Assembly (NCBI GenBank): GCA_002431545.1
Contig: DJFY01000044.1
Span: 1-6,626 of the forward strand
Source of the DNA: Cellvibrionales bacterium UBA5860
GTDB taxonomy: Bacteria > Pseudomonadota > Gammaproteobacteria > Pseudomonadales > Porticoccaceae
DNA length: 6,626 bases
Direction: 5' to 3'
Of this stretch, positions 1-5,150 are shown piece after piece. Made by a program: the position numbers and the translations under genes. Under the pieces are notes generated by a model. It saw only the letters and a program-made list of their open reading frames with translations. It ran no database searches and had not been told where the DNA came from. Within the stretch, counting starts at the first letter, position 1. Each line of letters begins with the position of its first letter.

Positions 1-492
1 GAGGACACAGCGCTGTCCCGCAAGAAATTCAAACGTCTGGTGCTTGGTGACTATGTTCGGCTTCGCGGGGCTTATGTCATCAAGGCCGATACCGCGGTGC
101 ACGATGATTCAGGCCGCGTGGTCGAGGTGCTGGCCTCACTGGTGCCCGATACCGTGGGTGAAGATCCGCCGGAGGGTATCCGGCCGCGGGGTGTGATTCA
201 CTGGGTGGCAGCGCACGATAATCTCGCCTGTGAGGTGCGCCTCTACGACCGGCTTTTTGACAGCGCCAATCCGGATAGCGGCAATGGCGATTTTCTGGCA
301 GCGATAAATCCCGATTCGCTGACCACTCTGCGTGGTTGCGTCGCCGAAGCCAGCCTGAAAAGTGCTCAGATCGGTGAAACCTGCCAATTCGAACGCGAAG
401 GCTATTTTTGTCTCGATAGCCGTTATAGCGAGACCGGCAAACCGGTTTTCAACCGCACCATCGGTTTGCGTGATAATTGGTCAGGCAAGTAG
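1..492 (+). CDS. glnS: Glutaminyl-tRNA synthetase, C-terminal part (5' truncated)
   Basis: This is the last 163 residues of GlnRS, the cytoplasmic class I enzyme that charges tRNA-Gln with glutamine. The reading frame is open from base 1, so the gene begins before the window; the GTG at 40 is internal, not a start. The visible part is the C-terminal anticodon-binding beta-barrel region. It shows stretches very close to E. coli GlnRS: VRLRGAYVIKAD, RGVIHWVAAHD, EVRLYDRLF, AAINPDSL, QFEREGYFCLDSRYS and KPVFNRTIGLRDNW, followed by a short tail and a TAG stop at 490-492. The catalytic Rossmann domain with its HIGH and KMSKS-type motifs lies outside the window. Only 44 bases separate it from cysS on the same strand, which suggests cotranscription. 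The identification is by remembered family sequence and is strong. No defect is visible. Confidence 0.96.
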   Translation, partial: EDTALSRKKFKRLVLGDYVRLRGAYVIKADTAVHDDSGRVVEVLASLVPDTVGEDPPEGIRPRGVIHWVAAHDNLACEVRLYDRLFDSANPDSGNGDFLAAINPDSLTTLRGCVAEASLKSAQIGETCQFEREGYFCLDSRYSETGKPVFNRTIGLRDNWSGK

Positions 493-536
493 TTGGACCC
501 TAGAGCGATGCAAATCAATTGCCCCGGCGTAGTCTT

Positions 537-1937
537 ATGGCCCTGAAAATTTACAACACTTTGACGCGCAAAAAAGAAACCTTTCGACCGATCCAGCCCG
601 GCAGAATCGGCATGTACGTCTGTGGTATTACCGTTTACGACTATTGCCATATTGGTCACGCCCGTGTTCTGGTGGCTTTTGATGCCATGACGCGCTACTT
701 GCGCAGCCAGGGATGGGACGTGAACTATGTTCGCAATATCACGGATATCGACGACAAAATTCTTCGTCGCGCCGCGGAAAATAACGAACCCTTCTCGGAT
801 TTGACCGCGCGTATGATCGATGCCATGCACGAGGACGAACGCGCGCTTGGCGTATTGCCGCCTGATAACGAACCCAGGGCGACCCACCATATCGATGACA
901 TTGTCGATATGGTGGCGACCCTGGTGGATAACCACTATGCCTATGTGGCCGACAACCGCGATGTGTACTACCAGGTCAGCCGCTTTCCCGACTACGGTAG
1001 GTTAAGCAATAAAAATGTCGATGAGCTAATGGTAGGTGCGCGTGTCGAACCCGGCGAGAGCAAGCGGGATCCGCATGACTTTGTGCTCTGGAAAGCGGTC
1101 GGCGAAGACGAGACCGGTTGGCCCTCGCCCTGGGGGCGGGGGCGCCCCGGCTGGCATATCGAGTGTTCAGCGATGTCGACCTGCCTGCTCGGCGAGACCT
1201 TCGACATTCATGGCGGTGGTCCCGATTTACCTTTCCCCCATCACGAGAATGAAATTGCCCAGAGCGAGGCGGCGACTGGGAAGACCTTTGTCCACTATTG
1301 GATGCATGCCGGCGCCGTGCGCGTCGACGATGAGAAAATGTCCAAGTCGCTGGACAACTTTTTCACCATTCGCGAGGTGCTGGAAAAGTACCACCCCGAA
1401 GTGGTGCGCTATTTCCTCCTGTCGAGTCACTATCGCAGCCCGATCAACTATTCGGAGGATAATCTGGTGGAAGCGCGCCAGGGCCTGGAGCGTTTTTACC
1501 TGGCATTACGCGATTTTGCCGACGTCGCGCCCGCTACGCTGGAGACAATTAAATCGAGCGCCCATTACGCGCAGTTTATCGAGGCGATGGACGATGATTT
1601 TAATACCCGGGAAGCGCTTGCGGTGATGTTCGATCTGGTTCGGGAACTCAATACCCTGATTCAGGCGGGGGCGCCATCGGCTGCCGCCCTGGCAGCAGAA
1701 CTCAAGGGACTTGGCGCGGTGCTAGGTCTTCTGGGCAGTGCGCCGGAAGTGTTTCTGCGTAGTGGTTCTCGACAGAGTGGGCTCGACGACAGCGCGATCG
1801 AGGCTTTGGTTCGGGAACGGGATGACGCCAAGAAAAACAAAGACTATGCACGTGCCGATAGCATCCGCGAGCAGCTGTCGGGCCAGGGGGTTGTGCTGGA
1901 AGACGCGCGCGAGGGTACGCGCTGGCGTCGAGGTTGA
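537..1937 (+). CDS. cysS: Cysteinyl-tRNA synthetase
   Basis: This encodes a complete 466-residue CysRS (E. coli 461), the monomeric cytoplasmic class I zinc enzyme that attaches cysteine to tRNA-Cys. The HIGH motif is at residues 38-41 and KMSKS at 267-271. The expected zinc ligands that bind the substrate thiol are all present: C29 (MYVCGITVYD), C210 (GWHIECSAM), H235 and E239 (FPHHENEIAQSE). The C-terminal helical anticodon region ends in VVLEDAREGTRWRRG, as in other CysRS. I chose the ATG at 537 because MALKIYNTL matches the conserved family N-terminus. An in-frame TTG at 519 would add six unconserved residues. No convincing Shine-Dalgarno sequence precedes 537, so translation may depend on coupling to glnS, which ends 44 bases upstream. 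The gene is intact and ordinary. In some relatives folD or another housekeeping gene follows; here it does not. Confidence 0.98.
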   Translation: MALKIYNTLTRKKETFRPIQPGRIGMYVCGITVYDYCHIGHARVLVAFDAMTRYLRSQGWDVNYVRNITDIDDKILRRAAENNEPFSDLTARMIDAMHEDERALGVLPPDNEPRATHHIDDIVDMVATLVDNHYAYVADNRDVYYQVSRFPDYGRLSNKNVDELMVGARVEPGESKRDPHDFVLWKAVGEDETGWPSPWGRGRPGWHIECSAMSTCLLGETFDIHGGGPDLPFPHHENEIAQSEAATGKTFVHYWMHAGAVRVDDEKMSKSLDNFFTIREVLEKYHPEVVRYFLLSSHYRSPINYSEDNLVEARQGLERFYLALRDFADVAPATLETIKSSAHYAQFIEAMDDDFNTREALAVMFDLVRELNTLIQAGAPSAAALAAELKGLGAVLGLLGSAPEVFLRSGSRQSGLDDSAIEALVRERDDAKKNKDYARADSIREQLSGQGVVLEDAREGTRWRRG

Positions 1938-1998
1938 TTCCGGAACTAGGCCTGCACTCGTGTTCAACGCCGGTCTTGGTAGCGATCAGCTGTTAATC

Positions 1999-2022
1999 GT
2001 GTGGCTGGACTATCAGTCACAC
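1999..2022 (+). terminator. Hairpin downstream of cysS, possible terminator
   Basis: GTGTGGCTG (1999-2007) pairs with CAGTCACAC (2014-2022) through nine base pairs including one G-T wobble, leaving the six-base loop GACTAT. It lies about 60 bases after the cysS stop. No T-tract follows (the next bases are CTTGCGGG), so it is not a classical intrinsic terminator. It could act as a Rho-assisted 3' end or an mRNA-stabilising hairpin. Confidence 0.4.
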
Positions 2023-2023
2023 C

Positions 2024-2051
2024 TTGCGGGTAATCCCTGTCGTACTATAAC
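2024..2051 (+). promoter_or_regulatory. Candidate sigma-70 promoter
   Basis: TTGCGG at 2024-2029 is separated by 16 bases from TATAAC at 2046-2051, giving acceptable -35 and -10 boxes. A perfect TATAAT also occurs at 2054-2059, but no matching -35 box sits at the usual distance from it. The palindrome GTAATTAC (2061-2068) falls near the expected start of transcription and could be an operator. Transcription from here would run at once into the hairpin and T-tracts at 2068-2117. Confidence 0.35.
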
Positions 2052-2067
2052 CCTATAATTGTAATTA

Positions 2068-2117
2068 CCCCCGCAGTTGCCAGAAGGCGGGCCCTTGGGG
2101 TTTTACTTTTTGTTTTT
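2068..2117 (+). terminator. Possible intrinsic terminator or attenuator
   Basis: A GC-rich segment that can fold in several ways is followed by T-tracts at 2101-2104 and 2107-2117 (the second interrupted by a G). One fold pairs CCCGC (2070-2074) with GCGGG (2087-2091). Another uses AAGG (2084-2087) with CCTT (2093-2096), plus CC (2080-2081) with GG (2097-2098). An outer CCCC/GGGG pairing is also possible. The stems are mutually exclusive, which could be chance or an attenuator-like switch. It lies more than 130 bases after cysS, so it may end read-through from cysS or a short transcript from the promoter-like site just upstream. Confidence 0.35.
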
Positions 2118-2186
2118 AAAGCGGTTTTTTTGTGGGGATGTATCTGTGTAAACGCGGTATAAGCCGGCAGCCTTTTAGAAAAAAAG

Positions 2187-2204
2187 TGTTACTGAGGGGT
2201 AACA
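2187..2204. repeat. Inverted repeat, candidate operator
   Basis: TGTTAC (2187-2192) and GTAACA (2199-2204) form a perfect 6+6 dyad around the six-base spacer TGAGGG. It sits five bases upstream of the TTGATT box that could be the -35 of the amidohydrolase promoter, where a dimeric regulator often binds. No regulator gene is in the window, so the ligand and protein are unknown. Confidence 0.35.
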
Positions 2205-2208
2205 AAGC

Positions 2209-2238
2209 TTGATTTGTGTAAATATGCTGCGGCAAAAT
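2209..2238 (+). promoter_or_regulatory. Weak candidate promoter for the amidohydrolase gene
   Basis: TTGATT (2209-2214) and CAAAAT (2233-2238) are 18 bases apart, each matching four of six sigma-70 consensus positions. Transcription would begin near 2245, giving a leader of about 30 bases before the ATG at 2276. The match is weak, and the position next to the inverted repeat at 2187-2204 is the main support. Confidence 0.3.
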
Positions 2239-2275
2239 CTCTATTTGAATTCTCAATAAGTCAGGCAGCGAACTA

Positions 2276-4159
2276 ATGGCACAGTATGATCGATGCGATA
2301 CGTTAATAAAAAATGCGCTGGTTTTCGACGGTAGTGGCCAGTCGCCAGTAGTCGAAAACTTAGCAATTCTCGACGGTAAGATTCTCGCGCGTGGCCCCGG
2401 ACTGGATATCCCCGGAGCGACGGAAGTGGTTGATGCGGAAGGCAAATGGCTGATGCCCGGTTTGCTGGATATTCACACCCACCTCGATCTCGAGGTTGAG
2501 GTTAATCCGGGTGTGCCCGAAGCCGTCAGGCACGGTACAACGACCGTATTGTTAGGCAACTGCTCACTGGGTGTGGCTTTTGGCTCCCAGCTTCAAGGCG
2601 AGGAAAACCCGATCCTGGACTGCTTTACGCGCGTGGAGAACATGCCGAAAAGCGTGCTTACAAAATGCCTCGACAAGCTGACCTGGAATTCGACTGGTGA
2701 GTATCTCGACCATTTTTCCCAAATACCGCTGGGACCCAATGTTGCAGCATTCATCCCACATTCGATGATGCGAATCGAGGCGATGGGAACAAACGCCGCT
2801 ATTTCCCGGCCGCCAAACAAGGAAGAGCAGAAAAAGCTGGAACAGATCATGGAAGAGGCCATGGCGCAGGGCTACATGGGGCTATCCACTGACCAGATCG
2901 TGTTCCACTATCTGGCGAATGACCCGAACAAAAACATCCGAATCCCGAGCCATTTTGCCGAGTGCGAAGAGCTGCGTCCGTGCCTGGAAATTGTCCGCAA
3001 GCACGGCGGCGTTTGGCAGACCAATCCCGACGGCGAGAAGATGTTACGCACGCTCAAGCGCTACTTCTGGTCTGCCTCGCGTTTTCGCGGCAAGCCGCTG
3101 AAAATCTCAGCTCTGACCGCGATCGATTTTGTCTCCGTTCCCGGTGTTTGGCAGAAGATGCTCAAACTTGGCAAGGTCATCAACTCGAAGTTGTTCGGTG
3201 GCAAGATCCACTTTCAGGCCCTTGGTGGCAGCTTTCGCATGTGGTCAGACGGCATGATTTCCCCGGTATTTGAAGAGCTGGAGTCGACGCGTGAAATGAT
3301 TGCCTGCGAGGCTGATCAGAAAGATAAACGTCTGGAGCTGTTAAATAACCCCGAATGGTTGGAGCGTTTCAAGGTTGACTGGGGGAAAATGACGGTGGCC
3401 GATGCCAATATCACCAAGCTGGGCGGTAACAAGGATCAGGCGACCTTCCAGATGAAGTTCGACGAAATGACTTTTGACGACTGTGCGGTTCCGAGCTGGA
3501 ATGGGGATACGCTGGAGCAGGTTCTACAGAGACTGACCACCTATATCAACAGTGACGGCAAAGAGGGTGCGAAAGACGAGGCGGAGGCGGTAGAGTTCGC
3601 CCGGTTCCCCAAAGAGTGTAGCCATCCCCGCGAGTTCTGGCTGCAGTGTCTGCGTCTATACGATACAGGTTTCCGCTGGTGGTTTGATGTTGCCAACAAG
3701 GATGAAGATATCGTCGAGCAAATCCTGTTTGATGAAAACGCCTTGCCCGGGTTTAACGATTCCGGCGCGCATCTGACCAACCTTTCTTTCTATGATGGCA
3801 ATCTGGGCACCTTGCGCATCGCACAAAAGCGCGGATTGGATCGTGTAGCCAAAGCGGTCTATCGCTTGACCCGCGAACCGGCGGAGTTCTTTGGCCTGGA
3901 TGTAGGCAGAATCGAACCGGGTGACCAGGCCGACGTTATTCTTGTCGATCCGGAGAACCTGAGAAATCACGACCTCAACAAAGGCCGTACCAAAATATAT
4001 AACGAAGTTTTCGAGCACGATGTGCTGGTCAACCGTTCCGATGGTGTCGTCGATCAGGTTTATATTAATGGTGTCCGCGTATGGGAAGACGGAAGTCGCC
4101 ATACGCCAGCGCTGGGTAGCCAAACGCTTGGGCGGGCGCTACGCGCTAATCGCGCATAA
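2276..4159 (+). CDS. Amidohydrolase, N-acyl-D-amino-acid deacylase-like (COG3653 type)
   Basis: This 627-residue protein has no signal peptide and is probably a cytoplasmic metal-dependent hydrolase. The N-terminal beta-sandwich strand (CDTLIKNALVFDGSG, residues 7-21) leads into PGLLDIHTHLDL with H67 and H69. C96 follows in TTTVLLGNCSLG, at the position of the bridging cysteine of D-aminoacylases. H226 lies in IPSHFAE, and D495 and H499 in GFNDSGAHLTN. The C-terminal GRIEPGDQADVILVDPENL (about 550-568) is the usual amidohydrolase tail. Characterised D-aminoacylases are near 480 residues, so this belongs to a longer branch, with the excess between H226 and D495. The second histidine of the usual zinc site, in an ISH motif, appears replaced by alanine (KISALTA, A279). 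The ATG at 2276 fits the family N-terminus; only a weak AGG at 2263-2265 serves as ribosome site. The substrate cannot be told from sequence: D-amino-acid conjugates, imides or other cyclic amides are possible. Confidence 0.88.
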   Translation: MAQYDRCDTLIKNALVFDGSGQSPVVENLAILDGKILARGPGLDIPGATEVVDAEGKWLMPGLLDIHTHLDLEVEVNPGVPEAVRHGTTTVLLGNCSLGVAFGSQLQGEENPILDCFTRVENMPKSVLTKCLDKLTWNSTGEYLDHFSQIPLGPNVAAFIPHSMMRIEAMGTNAAISRPPNKEEQKKLEQIMEEAMAQGYMGLSTDQIVFHYLANDPNKNIRIPSHFAECEELRPCLEIVRKHGGVWQTNPDGEKMLRTLKRYFWSASRFRGKPLKISALTAIDFVSVPGVWQKMLKLGKVINSKLFGGKIHFQALGGSFRMWSDGMISPVFEELESTREMIACEADQKDKRLELLNNPEWLERFKVDWGKMTVADANITKLGGNKDQATFQMKFDEMTFDDCAVPSWNGDTLEQVLQRLTTYINSDGKEGAKDEAEAVEFARFPKECSHPREFWLQCLRLYDTGFRWWFDVANKDEDIVEQILFDENALPGFNDSGAHLTNLSFYDGNLGTLRIAQKRGLDRVAKAVYRLTREPAEFFGLDVGRIEPGDQADVILVDPENLRNHDLNKGRTKIYNEVFEHDVLVNRSDGVVDQVYINGVRVWEDGSRHTPALGSQTLGRALRANRA

Positions 4160-4177
4160 CCATCGATAGCATTTCAG

Positions 4178-4209
4178 GCCGGGCTTAGCAGGTAAAGCCC
4201 GGCTTTTTT
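4178..4209 (+). terminator. Strong Rho-independent terminator after the amidohydrolase gene
   Basis: GCCGGGCTT (4178-4186) pairs perfectly with AAGCCCGGC (4195-4203) across the eight-base loop AGCAGGTA. Six T residues (4204-4209) follow immediately. It begins 18 bases after the stop codon. It should end most transcription before the next gene, which would then need its own promoter or read-through. Confidence 0.95.
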
Positions 4210-4236
4210 GTGTCCAGTATTTTTGTTGTACATATT
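4208..4236 (+). promoter_or_regulatory. Weak candidate promoter for the downstream gene
   Basis: TTGTGT (4208-4213) and CATATT (4231-4236) are 17 bases apart in the short AT-rich gap between the terminator and the GTG start at 4260. The -35 box overlaps the terminator T-tract. Each box matches four of six consensus positions. The case rests partly on the need for a promoter after so strong a terminator. Confidence 0.3.
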
Positions 4237-4244
4237 TCTGCTAA

Positions 4245-4252
4245 AAGGGGGG
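4245..4252 (+). promoter_or_regulatory. Ribosome binding site that sets the GTG start at 4260
   Basis: AAGGGGGG lies seven bases before the GTG at 4260 and is the best Shine-Dalgarno-like site in the window. An in-frame TAA at 4242-4244 rules out any start further upstream. Together they fix the GTG as the start. Confidence 0.75.
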
Positions 4253-4259
4253 CAGCGAA

Positions 4260-5078
4260 GTGTCTGACCTGATCACTGTTGTAGAAGACCTGCGCGCGGA
4301 AGGCGAAGAACTCTATGCCTTTCTGCAAACTCTCGAAGATCGGGACTGGGATAGGAAGACAACTTTCAAACAGTGGACGATTTGCGATGTTGTCTCCCAC
4401 CTGTATTTTGGCGATTACCTCGGGATAACCTCCTACCGCAGTGGCGAGGCGTTTCTGGCGTTTATGGGCGAGGTGCAATCTGCCGAAATGCCGCTGGTCG
4501 ATTTCACCCGCCAGTGGTTGGAGGACATCAGCGGGAGCGAAATTTTCCAACGCTGGTATAGCCAATTCAACGAAATGTGTGACCTTTTTGCCGCGGCTGA
4601 GCCGGAACGTAGACTGACCTGGGCTGGCCCGGACATGGGTATCAAAATGTTCGCCACGGCGCGACTGATGGAGACCTGGGCGCACGCCTGGGAAATATAC
4701 GATTGTCTGGGCGTTTCGCGAACGGCCACAGATCGCATTCGGCATATCGCGACCATCGGGGTGAAGACCTATGGCTGGACCTTTGCCAATCGCCAGATGC
4801 CAGTGCCGGGGCAGGCGCCTTACGTTTGTCTGACTGCGCCCACAGGTGCTGCCATCTGGGAGTGGAACCCGGAGCAGGAGGAAAATCGGATCGTCGGTGA
4901 AGCCGTGGAGTTCTGCCAGGTCGTTACCCAGGTTCGCAATATTGCCGACACTGCATTAAAGGTGGTTGGCGAACCGGCGCGACAATGGATGTCGATCGCC
5001 CAGTGTTTCGCCGGGCCGCCGGAACAGCCGCCGGCGCCGGGTACTCGCGCCTTTGGCGGAGAGCTTCGGAGGCAGTAA
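4260..5078 (+). CDS. DinB/MDMPI-superfamily metal-binding protein, TIGR03084-like
   Basis: This is a 272-residue soluble protein without signal peptide or membrane segment. Residues 1-150 fit the four-helix DinB-like fold of mycothiol-dependent maleylpyruvate isomerase (MDMPI_N). WTICDVVSHLYFGDYLG (39-55) gives H47, and RLMETWAHAWEIYDCLG gives E138 and H142. This H...ExxxH triad has the spacing of the zinc ligands H52/E144/H148 of the Corynebacterium glutamicum isomerase. The C-terminal part, with GEAVEFCQVVTQVRN (C219, R226) and WMSIAQCFAGPP, matches what I remember of the TIGR03084 family, known mainly from Actinobacteria and without assigned function. Superfamily members often catalyse thiol-dependent reactions with mycothiol or bacillithiol; a gammaproteobacterium would normally use glutathione, so the thiol partner, if any, is unknown. 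It follows the amidohydrolase on the same strand after a 100-base gap containing a terminator, so a functional link is possible but unproven. The GTG start follows a good AAGGGGGG site. Confidence 0.85.
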   Translation: MSDLITVVEDLRAEGEELYAFLQTLEDRDWDRKTTFKQWTICDVVSHLYFGDYLGITSYRSGEAFLAFMGEVQSAEMPLVDFTRQWLEDISGSEIFQRWYSQFNEMCDLFAAAEPERRLTWAGPDMGIKMFATARLMETWAHAWEIYDCLGVSRTATDRIRHIATIGVKTYGWTFANRQMPVPGQAPYVCLTAPTGAAIWEWNPEQEENRIVGEAVEFCQVVTQVRNIADTALKVVGEPARQWMSIAQCFAGPPEQPPAPGTRAFGGELRRQ

Positions 5079-5088
5079 TTTGCCAACT

Positions 5089-5118
5089 GCCGGGGCTGAT
5101 CCCTTAATCAGTCCCGGC
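5089..5118. terminator. Bidirectional hairpin between convergent genes
   Basis: GCCGGGGCTGAT (5089-5100) pairs with ATCAGTCCCGGC (5107-5118) over 12 base pairs with one G-T wobble and a six-base loop CCCTTA. It sits in the 72-base gap between the + strand gene ending at 5078 and the - strand gene ending at 5151. Neither side has a run of T, so it is not a textbook intrinsic terminator. Its position and stability suggest it ends or protects both transcripts. Confidence 0.7.
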
Positions 5119-5150
5119 TCTCAGCACGTATTGCATTTGGTATCGAGGAA

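Larger units (their letters stand above)
1938..2275. other. 338-base gene-free regulatory interval
   Basis: No plausible protein is encoded between cysS and the amidohydrolase gene. The first 60 bases are GC-rich like the flanking genes. From about 2040 the sequence becomes AT-rich with several T-tracts (2101-2130) and an A-tract (2179-2185). Candidate elements are listed separately: a hairpin at 1999-2022, a promoter-like site at 2024-2051, a hairpin with T-tracts at 2068-2117, an inverted repeat at 2187-2204 and a weak promoter at 2209-2238. The octamer TGTGTAAA occurs twice (2145-2152 and 2215-2222), each copy followed shortly by GCGG. I see no tRNA-like cloverleaf. Together these suggest the amidohydrolase has its own regulated transcription, but no element is proven. 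Confidence 0.6.

Noticed and set aside
493..521. Promoter before cysS using TTGGAC at 493-498
   Set aside because: The only sequence at the right distance is CAATTG, a poor -10 box, and the short gap to glnS favours cotranscription.
519..536. TTG at 519 as the cysS start
   Set aside because: It would add six residues not found in the family; the ATG at 537 gives the conserved MALKIYNTL start.
423..935. A 170-codon open frame on the - strand across the glnS-cysS junction
   Set aside because: It is antisense to two confirmed synthetase genes and shows no recognisable domain.
1036..1626. A 196-codon open frame on the + strand inside cysS
   Set aside because: It lies wholly within the intact, well-conserved CysRS gene in another frame, and its translation is rich in Arg, Pro and Trp, as expected for a GC-rich shadow frame.
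4185..4745. A 186-codon open frame on the - strand
   Set aside because: It is antisense to the DinB-like gene, begins inside that gene and runs into the terminator hairpin at 4178-4209; no family resemblance or ribosome site is seen.
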